Source: Adineta ricciae (taxonomy: Eukaryota; Rotifera; Eurotatoria; Adinetida; Adinetidae). Taken from it: a stretch of DNA of 64,000 nucleotides. The notes beneath the pieces are model-generated. The model saw only the letters and a program-made list of their open reading frames with translations. It ran no database searches and was not told where the DNA came from. The stretch lies in assembly GCA_905250025.1 (NCBI GenBank), contig CAJNOJ010000053.1:1-64000 (forward strand), given 5' to 3'. Position numbers and translations under genes: made by a program. Below, one piece after another: positions 1 through 12,209 of this stretch (within the stretch, counting starts at the first letter, position 1; the number at the start of each line of letters is the position of its first letter).

Positions 1-1018
1 AACAGATTTCTTGCAACGTTCAACTTTGTTTCTATTGATATACACGTTCATAATTCTGTTAATAGTTCGATGCGTACGTGATTTCTGATCATATACAGTA
101 TCATCATTTTATTCACATTTCATTCTTTTATCGCCTTGAATCCATCAAATGTCTAGACGAAAATAAGTACAGACAAGACTCAAAATGGAATCACTCGCTT
201 CGAAATTTTTCAGTCATTTATTTAATTTCAATAAACCCAGTAAGTACGCGTTGAATGGCAACTGACAATAATCATTAGTATGATTGGCCAGGAAGTAAAA
301 AGCATACTAATCACATCAAGCTCGTCTTCCGCTCGTTAGTCTCCTTCTTAGAGAAATATGTCCACTATACACCTCACACTATTGTTTACTCACGAGCCAA
401 CAGCAAGAGAGAAAAACATCAATGATCGAAAATCATACATTAATAGGAACGAGAAAGAATATGAGCAAACGACTATCGCTCTACGTCTCTTCCTCCTATT
501 CGATATAGGATTAATACATACATTGATAGTAGTTGAGTGATGACATGTTCCTCTTCTTCTTCTTCTTCTTCTTCTTCGTCGTCGTCATCGGTTTTGTACA
601 TTTTTATCATTGCACTACCTTGTTAAACATGCCGCCAAGTTGACATAGGTACAGCCATCGTCGCGTCATTACTCATTTGGTAGGAAAATTTCTTCGCTCT
701 TTTTTTTTCCTTAATGTTTTAACAGAGAAGATACAAGTATTAAACACACATTTACCTAAAGACTAAAGTCAATTCATTAGTTTTGACCTCATTCAATTTG
801 TTGTACCTTCTTTGAGAAGCAAGACAACGACCTAGAAACAATATTCAATAGAGACAGTTAAACATCGACTTTTTCATTTGTCTAGCTTTGCAGAAGGTAT
901 ATGCCACATGTATTATTATTATTCATTCGATTGACAAAGACAACGACGAAAATCAAATGAAGAGAATTGATTTCAATCCAGCATTTATTTATCGGCAGTA
1001 TTGATTTTCTCAATAATC
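1..1018. other. 5' flank without a convincing gene
   Basis: No reading frame here has coding character; the short open frames are not supported by homology or splice signals. The stretch holds a pyrimidine-rich microsatellite of CTT then CGT triplets around 551-590. The last part is presumably promoter and leader of the lectin/CUB receptor gene that starts at 1019. Confidence 0.5.
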
Positions 1019-4000
1019 ATGCGACGAATATCACTTTTTCTACTCGTGCTTTTCATTCAACAATCGTCTACACAAGCACCACCAGTTGTACCGTTGACGA
1101 GTACGAGAAAAGACTTGGTCGATTGGATTTTCTTTCTATACAGTTTGATTTTAATTTAGATGCATTTACAGCTGTCTATTGTCATAATTCGAATGGACCG
1201 GGTGTCATGCAAATCCGTTGTGGATTAAATGAAAAAATTCGTATGTTAGATGCATTTGACGCATCAGTTAAAAACGCTTCACGTTTACCAATACAATGTT
1301 TAAAAGAAAAACAAATTTCAAAAGAATCAACTGGTGTCGATTGTAAAGTTCATACAAGTTTCACATCGGCTTGTTCGGGAAGAGAGAATTGTACCGTACA
1401 CATGCAACGTATACGTTTAAACAGTCCGAAAGATAATTGCCATAATGAATTAGTTGATTATACGATGGCATTTTTTGAATGTATATCAGGTAAATTCGAA
1501 AGAGTAAAGATTCACGGGATTAACCAAGAAATAGATCTTTAAACACGTTCGTCAAAATACGAAAACTTTGAATATAGAAAAAGAAAACAAAAAGAAGAGG
1601 AGAGATCAGACAAGAGAGAGCAATTAAACACAAGTGAGATTAGATTACAACATCTTTCTACTATGTCACCTAGCAATAATCATCGAACGTTGTACAATTA
1701 ATCTCTTGACAATTGAGGAGGAGCAAAAGTTTGAATAGATAAAGAAGAAATTATGCAAGACAATAGTGAAGAAAAACAAGCGAAACTTGTTTAGTTTTCC
1801 GATGATTGTATTTCTATCTATATAGATGCATTTATCCATGATGTATGCTCGTCACAAGCAATAACATCACCTTGGGGAACATTACAAACACCAAACTTTC
1901 CAAATCCATACACATCAAGCGATGATTGTTGGTGTAAATTATCGACACAGTTACAACATCGTCTATTACTTTCTATTATTGTCTTTCAGCTAATACCTTA
2001 TGATCGTTTGTATTTTGTTCTTTGTTATGTCATAAGATGAAAGGGAACTTTCTTTCCTATAGAACATTGTGCTGGTGCGGGTCTTTATTTACAAAGCAGT
2101 AACGAACAAAGAAGTACACAATGTACTTATTTACAACAAGGACATAACTATCTAAGTGATTCCAATTCGTTGTATATCAATTTCTATAGTCGAACACCGA
2201 CTGTACGTGGAGGATTTTGGATTATCTACGAAGGTTTGCTAGTCTTCGATTTTCTTTGATAAATGATGATCGGATGTTTGTTTATTGAAGCAAGTCATCC
2301 TGCTGCCGAAGTTCATCTACACTGTGGAGCACGTGATAAGATTGGTGTACCAACCTTATCATCGGTATCACTTCCACCACCTTCAATATCTACATCATCC
2401 GATCATGGCTGGAGTCGTTTAGCCTTCAACAATCCGCCCAATCCAACAATGTCGCTCAATGATCATATGACGCATATACGTATGACAACAGCGACGCCTC
2501 ATTCATCTTCCATTGATACAAATTTCAGTAAGTCTATCATACATTCTAATCTATGATGAAGGTAAACACGCATACATCGTCACCTCGAGTTGCATTATAC
2601 AATGACCTTACCTTTCGTGGCGTCGTGATAATCTTCTCGGTACACATACATAGCCATTTGTCCTCACATACTTGTCAATTTTGCAAATGAATAGAATTGA
2701 GGTGTGGCGTGCGAAAGATTTTAAGATTAAGTGTTAGCATACTGAGACAACAAAAAAAAATGAACGATGAATAAACAGTCACGCGTGTATATGATTTTTT
2801 TTCTTTTAACATTTTATAGAAGCAAATACATCAACAATAGCAAGTGCTTTTACGTATCCACATGGTGCCTTGGTGACATATAATGTAGCTTATGGCCCTG
2901 ATGGTTGGCTTGTGAAAAATCGTTTGAAAACATCATTCAAGCCAGTAACATATATAATACGAACAACTACTCATCGATTACCCATTGTTAAATGGAATTT
3001 TACATGGCACCATACTCAATCGTCAACAACAACCAGCACTTTGAGAACGACAAAACGAACAACAACAACAACAAGTAAATTCATGAATTAATTATCTTTT
3101 ATGAGGAATTTTCATAAATGACACATGTATACTATCTTTTTAGCAACTATTGCTACTACAACCACGACGAGGACAACGACGACTACCACTAGAAAATCAA
3201 CGACTACGACATCAACTCTTGTTACAACTCGAACTGCAACACCTCATCGACGATTATTATTTACAAACAAGCCATGGATATATTACAGTTTTAGTAATTC
3301 TCATTCTTCGACAAGAACACTAAAAATGGCAGGAACAGTCAATTCGACTATTACTATTACACCGATAACAATAACTACTACATCAGCAATATTCTCTCCA
3401 ATAAAAACAACTTTACCAACACCTACCCCTTGGTATTCACCTGCTGGCCCTTATGATTGGTGGCAATGGCAATGGTATACAACAAAACCACGAAAGCCAT
3501 TTATCAAGGTCGATTCAAAGGCACAGTACACGACGACGACGACGACGTCGGCGCAAACAACGAGCACAACACAACGAACAACTACGACAAGTTCAACTGC
3601 TACCGCAACAACGACAATTCTTAGTAGTACCACAGTACAAAATACAATACGATTAATAAACAAAACAATACCGACAAGTACTACGCAAAAATCAGCTATT
3701 TTTTGGTTCAAGTCGTCAACTAAGAAAGCTGATATTTTTGATGATAGCTATGATGATTTGGATATACTTAAACAAACATCCGACCTTGAGACTTTAGTGA
3801 AGACCAACCCGATAATATATACATCAACTGAAAAACCGATGATTTCAATGACAACAAAGTCGAATTGGAAAGTGATCACTGTTAACACACCTCCCGCCAA
3901 ACGTTATCATCAACAGCAATATCCAGTTGTCAGTGAACGTAATGCTGTCAGTGTCCAAGCAGACGGTATGAAAATTTTCATCAAAACTTTGTCTTCTCTT

Positions 4001-7000
4001 TGATAACTCAATCAAACCACTTTCGACCGAAAGAGTCAATCATTCATGTTTACATTTCGACTAAGGCGTATCACTCTTGTCTATCCATATTTGTTTACTG
4101 ATTTAACTCGTTGATGTCCTTTGAATAATGTACACGATCATGTCATATAATTGAGAATGAGATATCTACGTCGACGTAAATTTTGTCCCGTATGCAATTG
4201 CACCACGAATGTCTTTGGTATACTAAAATAAAATAGATAGTTTTCAGGAGAAAATGAGCAAACTATTATTAATTGTTTATTTGCTGTAATTTAGGACAAA
4301 TGACATCTTTTAATGCGCATAATATGATCCGACGTGTTATTGAACAGAGAAATAAGAAGAATGCAATGGAATACGGATGGTTAAGTAAAACAGATATGAC
4401 TATTGTGGCTGTATCAATCCTATTTGTTATTCTTCTCGCAATTATTAATTTAATTCTCTTTGCTGTTCGAAGGTAGATCGAAAAAAACCGAGGATTTCTG
4501 AGTCAAAAATCATGGATTGCTTTTTAGACATCGTCATCGAGCACACGGACAACATTTACTCAGTGCATCAATTCCGTCCTTATTAGACGATCGACGTCTC
4601 GGAGGTAATGGTCATTTACATGGACCGATATTTGGTGACTCGACCAATAGTCTGATGCCACCAGGTAATAATAATAACAATGATATTTTACCAGCTGTTG
4701 GTACGTATAGAAGTCGTTCTGAGACATGAACAGATGAATTTCATTGACTATGATTGTAGGTGAAATTGTTATATGGGACGAGAAAGATCAAGGTGGGTAC
4801 ATGATCGATAATAATGGCGCATGGGCAAAAATTGAAGGACGTCAATGGTTCGGTAGTAATCTATTTAAAAGTTGTACAAAGACTTCACTTTCGAAAAGGT
4901 AGTTTTGATTAATAAGACGAGTAGTGTGACGAATAATTTCTAATTTAATTTCTATGCTCATAGTTTCCGTTCCCGTTTTCGATTGATTCGCCATTGGGAT
5001 AAAAAGAATCCTCAAAATCCACATCAACCACCGATGACGCCGAAAACTCATCCAACACCGCAACAAGCATTCAAGTTCCCATTGCTTATGGACAGTAAGC
5101 ATCTCAATGAACAAACTATGAAAAACAAATTTCCCCGTCAATCATTTTAGCTGCCACTCTCTCACCAGTCCCTGAAGCCGACGATTACGATTCCTCAGAT
5201 TTGAGTTTATCCGACGTAGTTATTCGAAGTTCAGCTACCACGTTGAATAATTCCAATAAATGCCATCAAAAGCAACCGTTGATGAAATCTGAACGAAAAT
5301 ATGATCTATCACCACAAAATCAACAACAAGTAGTCCACGTGATCCTTTGTTGAAAATTTATTTTCTATTACTTTGAATTTTTAGACAACAAAAACTATTC
5401 AAGCTTTAATTCATTCAGATCAACAACTAAGCGATGACTACTATAAACGAATTGCTACGAGTGTAGAAGATTCAAATTATACAGCAATGTCCGACAATAT
5501 GCCGCGAGAACCGTCGATCATTGATCAAGAAACAGATCGAAGTTTGGGAAATAGAATTACTGCAGGAGAGCATATGATTGTCAGCGTACCAACTATGTTA
5601 CGACCAGATGATGATGCTGGCACGAATACTGATGGTGGAGATTCTATTTATAATCCACATTATTCAGTTCAATCGATTGTCGAAGTAAACCTCATCACAC
5701 ACCGCGTTTCTTCGTTTAGCTCTATTATTACTTTGTTTCTAGTATCCCTATCCAAATTATCTTCAACCAAGTAATCGCACAGGACCATTCCTTACTCAAC
5801 CATCAATTAGTACGTTCAAACCAACTACGAATAATCCTGTTATCATCGGTATATGTCAAACAGAATTTCAAGCTCTTGATCCCGCTCTCCTGTTTAAAAC
5901 AACAACTGATCATCAACAGTTCTATCGTAGTTCCCAATCTGTACCAATTTCAACGTATGACTCAGGTTTTGTTGATGAACAAACTGTTGGAAGTTTTTCT
6001 ATCGCACATGGTCATGATCGATCGCGAAATGATCTACCAAACGAACAAAAAGATCGACATATAAGTATGGATGATATCCTATTGACTAAAAGTGAACAGG
6101 ATGATGACGATGATAACTTACCTATAAATCATTCTGCACCAATTGAACTCAACAAATCAAACAAACAAAAATGGAGACAAGCGTCAAAACGCGTTTCATT
6201 TCAAGGTAAATATATTTTGATTAAGACATTAGCTTAAACTGCCATTACTACTATTGAATTTTATAGAAGAACACGTTACTCAACGTTTTTCACCTCCATT
6301 ACCATCATCATCATTCGACACCGCAACCAATCCTGAAACATCATCAGATCCTTTCGACACATATGATGTTTCCACAAATGCACCTCAGCCAATACCTCCC
6401 GCTCCCCCACTACTGAAAACGTTCGTCGCTCCGTCCACAGCAACTAGTTTCACTGATAATTCTCCCACAACAAGTAGCATATTTACTACACAAAAACAAA
6501 CGACATCGATTGATAATGAAGATACTGCACAAAATGTGATTATGAATCATTTACATTCTGTTAAATCATTAAAAAAATTCTTTGAAACCAAAATGGTCGG
6601 ACAACACGCAGCTTCAGCTGCTCAGCTAATATCAATAACTACGAATGATAATCAGAGAACCGATCGAATACCAACGATGACTAAAGAACAAAAACCAGTT
6701 GATGAATTAGAGCAACGACAAGAAATGATGAATAAAGTATTGGAAAGCTTGAAAAAGAAGAAAGTTTACACAAGAGGACTGAATGGTAATCGAAACATTC
6801 ACAACTATATATCGAAGACTACTCTTATCTGTCGTTTAGATACTCCGGAATCCACGAGTCGCTATGCGGCATTGACAACTTCCTCTTACGATTCGAATCT
6901 CGCTCAAAATCTACCTGTACAACGTCATTATTCTCGTCGTTTTCGTTCATCTTCTACAAGTAACAATTCTCTTCATCCTGGTGGTAACATTATAACTCAC

Positions 7001-7318
7001 ATTCAATCCGGCAATTCTCATTATAACAAACGTGCTTACTCTCAAGACCGTCAACAATATCAGACAGCCGATCATCTGAACAATGTCGACAAATGGAAAC
7101 AAGAGCATCAACGACAAGTTGAATCTGACGATGACGATAATATGTCGGAGAATTCGATGTTATGGCAAGCACGTACGAAACTCAATGAATTCGTTACACG
7201 GACACGAAGAAATCAACAACAATCACCCTATTACACAACATGTACAAATGGCGGTACGCCGACGGAAGATTTATATACATATGATGATGAAAGTGTTACA
7301 GCAGAAACACGTTTTTAG
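1019..7318 (+). CDS. SUEL lectin-CUB-mucin stalk single-pass receptor-like protein
   Basis: Many exons. Exon 1 (1019-1087) encodes a signal peptide starting MRRISLFLLVLF. A 56-bp intron joins it in phase to 1144-1489, a Cys-rich SUEL/galactose-binding-lectin-type domain (YCHNSNGPG, ACSGRENCTV, FFECIS). Exons from 1826 to about 2230 encode a CUB domain (TPNFPNPY, DDCWCKL, then GGFWIIYEG). About 2850-3965 is a Thr-rich, mucin-like stalk. The exon at about 4295-4473 holds one transmembrane helix (IVAVSILFVILLAIINLI). The rest to the stop, about half the protein, is a Ser/Gln-rich cytoplasmic tail with no domain I know; an internal WDEKDQGGYM stretch may be a short fold. Known families: SUEL domains occur in EVA-1 and latrophilins and bind sugars. 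Inference: a surface adhesion or guidance receptor. Splice phases agree at the junctions checked; exact boundaries in the tail are less certain. Confidence 0.8.
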
Positions 7319-7765
7319 CCGAGAAAGAGAGAGACTTGAGCATGTATTTTTTATGCGCCTTTGTTTTTGTTCTTCTTTTCTGCTGTATTTCAATCCGACG
7401 ACAAGAAGTTTTATCAACGATTTTCAAATTGTATGTTTTATCTGTTTGATTTCCGATTATGACTTGCTTTGTTTTTCTTTTGTCGATCTACAATACAATC
7501 TTATAAAATAATATTTACTGACATAAACGTGTATTGTCTTTTGCCTCTAATTTATCCGATGACGTCTTTTAATAGACAATGATGCAAGCAAAGCAAGAGG
7601 AAAGCCACCAGCTGTCCCACCCACCCACCCATCGATTACTCGCAATTTGAAACGATCAAATCATCGTATGAAGTATCACTTGAGAATAGGCAAATATACT
7701 ACGAATTTTATTTTTACTTCAAAGCACACAGACGCTCGAATATATTATAAAAAATCGCCTCACAA

Positions 7766-8387
7766 TCAAGCACACGACCAAGCGTACCGTTTTGACGAGT
7801 CTCTAGTACTTTGTAGAATACTATTGAATTCGTTGTCGATTGTTGATTGTTTTAAACCAGCTTTGAGAGGATGTTCGCAGAGATAGAGGCGAGTGTTCGC
7901 TGGTCCCCATACTGGCTGTCCAATTTGAAAATCATGCATTTTGAGTATGGCTAATAAGGAGAGAAGTGTTTGATCATCGAATAGATTTGATTCATCCGAT
8001 TGAACATGAACTTGACAAAGAGATACGAACGTTTCTTCATCGTTGTCAATTGTTGACCAGGTAGTATCTAAAATATTTCTATTGAATAAATATCCTTTGA
8101 GAGAATATACACAAGTATAAAAGCTTGCAATCGAGTGTGCAAACGACTCGAGGTAAATTGTTATTTTTCTTTTTTGTCCAATGTTATTGCATACTTCTAG
8201 TTGAATTACTGTTCGTCAAAAATGAAATCAACGAATGTACAAGAAGATTAAAACTCGAAGGTTAAGACAGTGAGAGTTTAAATGAAATGTTCAATTTGGA
8301 GGGTAACTTACAAGTCTTCATTGAAAACAATAGAAGGAGTAGAATAGATAAGATAATGCCGAGAAAAACAATCGTCGGACGATCCAT
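7766..8387 (-). CDS. Small membrane-anchored or secreted protein, unknown function
   Basis: Two exons, 8312-8387 and 7766-8067, joined over a 244-bp intron in matching phase, give 125 residues. The first 22 residues (MDRPTIVFLGII followed by a Leu/Ile-rich run) are a signal peptide or signal anchor. The mature part contains SLCQVHVQ, a hydrophobic LLSLLAILKMH segment, QPVWGPANTRLYLCEHP and a C-terminal Cys (YAWSCA). Three Cys could allow one disulfide. I do not recognise the family. The gene lies downstream of the ATF4-like gene on the same strand, with about 290 bp between them. The in-phase splice, the hydrophobic start and the clean stop favour a real gene. Confidence 0.6.
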
Positions 8388-8681
8388 GTTGGACTGTTAA
8401 CGTTTTGAGATGAAATGTTGCTATTGTTCGACAAGATTGATGTTTTACTTTGTACTCTTTCTGAAGAATGTCGTGTCTCATACTCAAACAATGTTCTCTC
8501 GATTGTTTTTTTCTCTTTCCTTCTTTCAAATTTCGATATCAGCCTTTACGTACACACGTTACCATATTTATTGAGTAAATAGATGAACAGTACAGACAAC
8601 AAAGAAGAGAAAATGAAGGTTAGGCGATATAAAGAACGATATTAATGATAATAGTGAACATCCGAAGTACAGCGAACAGAT

Positions 8682-9441
8682 TTAATTTCCTGTTGAAGGA
8701 TCGATTTGAAGTAAATCAACAAATAATTGTTTGAATTTTTCGACACGAAAAGTTAAGTTTTCCAATTCCAATTTCAGTTCTCGATTTGTGTTCTTCAATG
8801 CCGCATGTCGATCAAGCAAAAAATGACGTTCCGATTTTTTCTTTACACGATACTTTTCAGCGGCAGTTTTATTTTGATCTTTCTTTCGCAATTTCCGGTC
8901 GATCACGGATAGTTTGCTTTTCTTTGTCGATGGTGCTGGTGATGATGTTGCAGTTGATAGCGGGGGAGATGGTGGAACAACCATATCGATATTGATTGGA
9001 TATTCAGAAAAAGTGGTTGTTGAAACATCATCATCTGAAGAAATGGTCGAGTCCATTGGTGGTGATGGAAAAGATGATTGAGTGATCCATTTCTCAATAT
9101 CTAATTCGTCGATATCGAGGGAATTAATGAAATCTATGTGAAATCAAACAAACTCATGAATATCTCGTGTAAATCATGTCAATGGTCCTACCTGATTTTT
9201 CTTCAAAAGCAGAAAAATCAAAATCTGTAAGCAGATCTTCATGATGTTGACTATGATCATCAATAGTATCGTTAATTAAATCATTTTTATTTGTTTTAGA
9301 TTGTATAGGTGATAAGTAGGCATCAATATCATCGAGTAGATAAAAATCAAGTGATGTTAAACTGGAACTTAATTTATGGACCCCGCCATCGTTGATGGAC
9401 GGTGTCAAGAGATCTGGAGAGTAGTGTTGTTCGAATAGCAT
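8682..9441 (-). CDS. ATF4: ATF4-like bZIP transcription factor
   Basis: Two exons, 9192-9441 and 8682-9133, joined in phase over a 58-bp intron, give 233 residues. The C-terminus carries the bZIP: the basic region KKDQNKTAAEKYRVKKKSER matches the ATF4 pattern (QNKTAA..YR.KK), followed by a leucine zipper ending near FKQLFVDLLQID. The N-terminal half is acidic and Ser/Thr-rich (DELDIEKWI; SDDDVSTTTF), as expected for an activation domain. Family knowledge: ATF4 is the nuclear effector of the integrated stress response and is controlled at translation when eIF2-alpha is phosphorylated. The leader here has the matching uORF arrangement (listed separately). The main ATG at 9441 has a weak context (C at -3). 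I did not see a DSG-type beta-TrCP degron. Assignment to ATF4 rather than ATF5 is by basic-region resemblance. Confidence 0.88.
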
Positions 9442-9523
9442 GAGTTAGGCTTTTCCTTTCTATAGATTTGGATATAGAAGAAGTCGAAGAAGAAGAGTCG
9501 GCGAACGCCATTTTGATTTCCAT
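9374..9523 (-). promoter_or_regulatory. ATF4 inhibitory uORF2 overlapping the main start
   Basis: An ATG at 9523 in strong context (A at -3, G at +4) opens a 49-codon frame that runs through the ATF4 ATG at 9441 in another frame and stops at 9374-9376, overlapping the CDS by 68 nt. A second in-frame ATG lies at 9511. Vertebrate and insect ATF4 mRNAs have the same layout: an overlapping uORF2 blocks ATF4 translation unless reinitiation is delayed by stress. The peptide itself (Ser-rich, then basic) is probably not what matters. Confidence 0.75.
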
Positions 9524-9653
9524 AATGAAGAGCTAAGATGAGATAGATTTCAAAAATGATGATTAGTTCGACTGTTGTTTTTTACTTTGTGGTGGACACG
9601 AGAGGAGCGTGCTTGGTAGCCGAAGCTAATGCGCGAGAAAGATCGCAACGTTG

Positions 9654-9668
9654 CTAGATCAAAATCAT
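9654..9668 (-). promoter_or_regulatory. ATF4 permissive uORF1 (4 codons)
   Basis: ATG at 9668 followed by three codons and TAG: M-I-L-I-stop. The ATG lies 8 nt inside an exon that begins after an acceptor (TTTCTTTTTGACAG) ending at 9677. It is 130 nt upstream of uORF2. Known ATF4 uORF1s are also only about three codons and allow efficient reinitiation. A 5' end at this acceptor, by cis- or trans-splicing, is inferred. Confidence 0.6.
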
Positions 9669-10513
9669 AGTGAAATCTGTCAAAAAGAAACAAAAAATGA
9701 TGAAATCGTTTCGTGAGGTTACTTCAGTTGGCTTTATTTCCTATAAATCGAAACAGTCTGATGCAATGTTTATTTTGATTCATTTTGTGACACAGGTGTG
9801 AGAAAGAAATTTTCTTGATGATTTCCAGTGTACCATAGATAAACATTGGACTCAAAGAGAAATAATCAAAATATGAATTATTTTCGAGGAAAATTCGAAT
9901 TCTAAAAAAAGAAAACCGATTCGACAAAAAAGATGTCGCTGGTTGTAGCTAGACGATGTTGATGTTCAGGGAGCAGTTTTCAATTATGGGAAACGAAAAT
10001 GCTGCGAACTGTAGAATATCTCATGCATCCCTTGTGAGTGTAGGCGGTGTGAAATCGCCAGGGCATATGTTTAATTCGGACAGGATGAATTTTAGATACT
10101 TTTCATGGAGAGCGTTATCAAACTGGTTCACTATGTTGTTTCATAAGTCGTCATTTCACTCGGCTCTATAGCATTCTTTCTTCGTTGTTACAAAGTCGGA
10201 AGAAAAAGAAAAAGTGTTGGTTTTTTTCAGAGCAACAAAATTTTTTTGTGATTTCTTTGACGTGCGTACTCTTTGATGAGGTTTTGTTGTTTAAGAAGTT
10301 GCAGAACATTTCTCTACAGATATGATTGAGAAAACTAGTGCAATAGTGTGTATCTTTTCGTTTCAGTTTACAAACAAACAGTACGGATGTTATACGAGTT
10401 GTGTATTTTGATATGCCATTTTAGTAACACTTTAAAGATGCCATCTGTTTTGCACATTGATGAGTATAATGAGTATGTTTATCCTAAAATAATTTTGTAG
10501 ATTGTACTAGATT
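9669..10513. other. Divergent intergenic region (ATF4 / zinc-ribbon-ART)
   Basis: Shared upstream region of two divergent genes. Two open frames of 67 and 71 codons (9724-9927 minus, 9956-10171 plus) have no domain, no partner exons and atypical composition, so I treat them as noise. The region should hold both promoters; no clear TATA box was seen. Confidence 0.4.
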
Positions 10514-11953
10514 ATGACGACAACACTTACATGTCTATCTTGCAAAACAGATAATGTTTGGAATAACAACCAATATAAACAAGGTTTGATCTACAATTGC
10601 TGGTCATGTTCAGTTCGCATGCAACAAATATTTTGTCCTCATTGTTCTCAAAGTAATACCTGGCTGAACCCTTCCGTATCTGTTGAAGGATGCACAGTTA
10701 CGTGTGGATCATGCGCCAAAACGTTCCAGTTTATCTGTTGTCCGCACTGTCAAAATGTAAACGTGTGGTCGGCGGCAAACTATACAGCAGGACTCACATA
10801 CAATTGTTATTCGTGCACTCGGCCCTTTCAGCATATCTCTTGTATACATTGTCAAGCGCCAAACGTCTATCCAACTGAAGGATCCATCCAAGGTCAAAGA
10901 CTTGAATGTCATTCATGTCACAAAACGCATCAGTATGTTACATGTCCTCATTGCAATAAAGAACAAATATGGAAAGATTGCAACTATACTCCAGGTACTA
11001 TCGTTCCTTGTTGGTCATGCAAAGGAACCTACGCACATATGCGATGCCCACATTGCGAGAAAGCAAATTTTTGGAAAAATCCTAAAAATACTTCGCTTTC
11101 CAATGTATGCTGCTATTGCAAAATTGACATGTGCACTGCCGTTAGCACTAGTAAGTCCGTAGTTAGGACAAAATCCAGTTTGGAGAAAGACAAAACATCT
11201 GCCGCAAGTTCGGTAGATAAAATTCAGCGAAGTCTCACCGACATGAATATTGGCCAAGCTAGGGCATCATCCAGTCGACGCGGCAGCAGCAGACCAGGTC
11301 GATCCGAAAAACTTATGAATTGCTCATATTTTGCTGAATGTCTTGAATATGTCAAGGCACTCAGATGGTCCAGCGGGTTCTTTGACAGGAAACATAATCG
11401 TTGCTATTGTCATAAATGTTACTCCAGTGATTTACCAAATATATTACAAGTTGCAGATTCCAATTATGTTGTTCCACGCGGTTGGGCCGGTTTCGGACTT
11501 GGTGTTGATCCGTTCCGGGGTGATGATCTATGGAGCTCATGGATTGTTGTTTACCATGGAACCACTCCACTTGCCGCGCAATCAATAATAACACATCGCG
11601 CGTTTTTATTACCAGGCGACAGCCTACTGGATGGGACTGAATTAGCTATTCGTCCGGGACACATTCCAGGAAAAGTACATATCTACACGTCGCCATCGAT
11701 TCGATATGCAAGTCTTGAAGTTTACAGCCAGGTGAAAACTTTCACTTCTCCGAAGACAAATAAACAGTATAAAGCTCAACTTGTGATGCAGTGTAAACAA
11801 AAACCGGGAACATTCGATGTTCAAGGAGAAACAGTAGGTTGGGGTCATAAACCCATTTGCGATATCATTCCAAACAAAATTATTGAACACTTTTCTAATC
11901 GACGTTCGTCAGTTGTTCCATATCGTCTACTTATTCGCCTTGAGGATGCTTGA
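10514..11953 (+). CDS. Six zinc-ribbon repeats fused to an ADP-ribosyltransferase-like domain
   Basis: A single uninterrupted frame of 479 residues, unusual in this intron-rich window. Residues 7 to about 207 are six tandem units of the form CxxC, then N-x-W, about 20 residues, then CxxC (CLSCKTDNVW...CWSC; CPHCSQSNTW...CGSC; CPHCQNVNVW...CYSC; CIHCQAPNVY...CHSC; CPHCNKEQIW...CWSC; CPHCEKANFW...CCYC). A Ser/Lys-rich linker follows (about 208-265). The C-terminal part has a CYCHKCY pair, PRGWAGFGLG, then VVYHGTT, GHIPGKVHIYTSPSIRYA, VQGETVGWG and a hydrophobic end. The His of YHGT and the Tyr of IYTSPS fit the first two H-Y-E positions of PARP-like transferases; the third position near VVPYRLLIRL appears not to be Glu, suggesting mono-ADP-ribosylation or loss of activity. 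Function is inferred; the repeats probably bind zinc and nucleic acid or protein. Confidence 0.65.
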   Translation: MTTTLTCLSCKTDNVWNNNQYKQGLIYNCWSCSVRMQQIFCPHCSQSNTWLNPSVSVEGCTVTCGSCAKTFQFICCPHCQNVNVWSAANYTAGLTYNCYSCTRPFQHISCIHCQAPNVYPTEGSIQGQRLECHSCHKTHQYVTCPHCNKEQIWKDCNYTPGTIVPCWSCKGTYAHMRCPHCEKANFWKNPKNTSLSNVCCYCKIDMCTAVSTSKSVVRTKSSLEKDKTSAASSVDKIQRSLTDMNIGQARASSSRRGSSRPGRSEKLMNCSYFAECLEYVKALRWSSGFFDRKHNRCYCHKCYSSDLPNILQVADSNYVVPRGWAGFGLGVDPFRGDDLWSSWIVVYHGTTPLAAQSIITHRAFLLPGDSLLDGTELAIRPGHIPGKVHIYTSPSIRYASLEVYSQVKTFTSPKTNKQYKAQLVMQCKQKPGTFDVQGETVGWGHKPICDIIPNKIIEHFSNRRSSVVPYRLLIRLEDA

Positions 11954-12209
11954 ATTGAAAGCATCGACTGTCATTCAAAGTGTTTTTCTTTCAAAATGAT
12001 TCTTAATTCAGGTTACTTAATTCATTACGCATGTATGTTAGTAGAACTAAATAAAAATTCCTTTTATATAAATCATTACATGAAAACATAGTTAGAGCAA
12101 AACAAAAAAAAAGAAGACCTCAGTTCAAATCCGTCTGGTATAAAGTGAAGTAAAAATAGAAAACGAACTTTTCCAGTCATATTCTCATAATTCAGTATAC
12201 GTGTAGTCA

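Noticed and set aside
3451-3711. Val-rich minus-strand frame opposite the Thr-rich stalk
   Set aside because: It is the shadow of the ACG/ACA repeats of the receptor gene and has no splice partners.
9724-10171. Two frames of 67 and 71 codons between ATF4 and the zinc-ribbon gene
   Set aside because: No domain, no matching exons and no start context; treated as leader or intergenic DNA.
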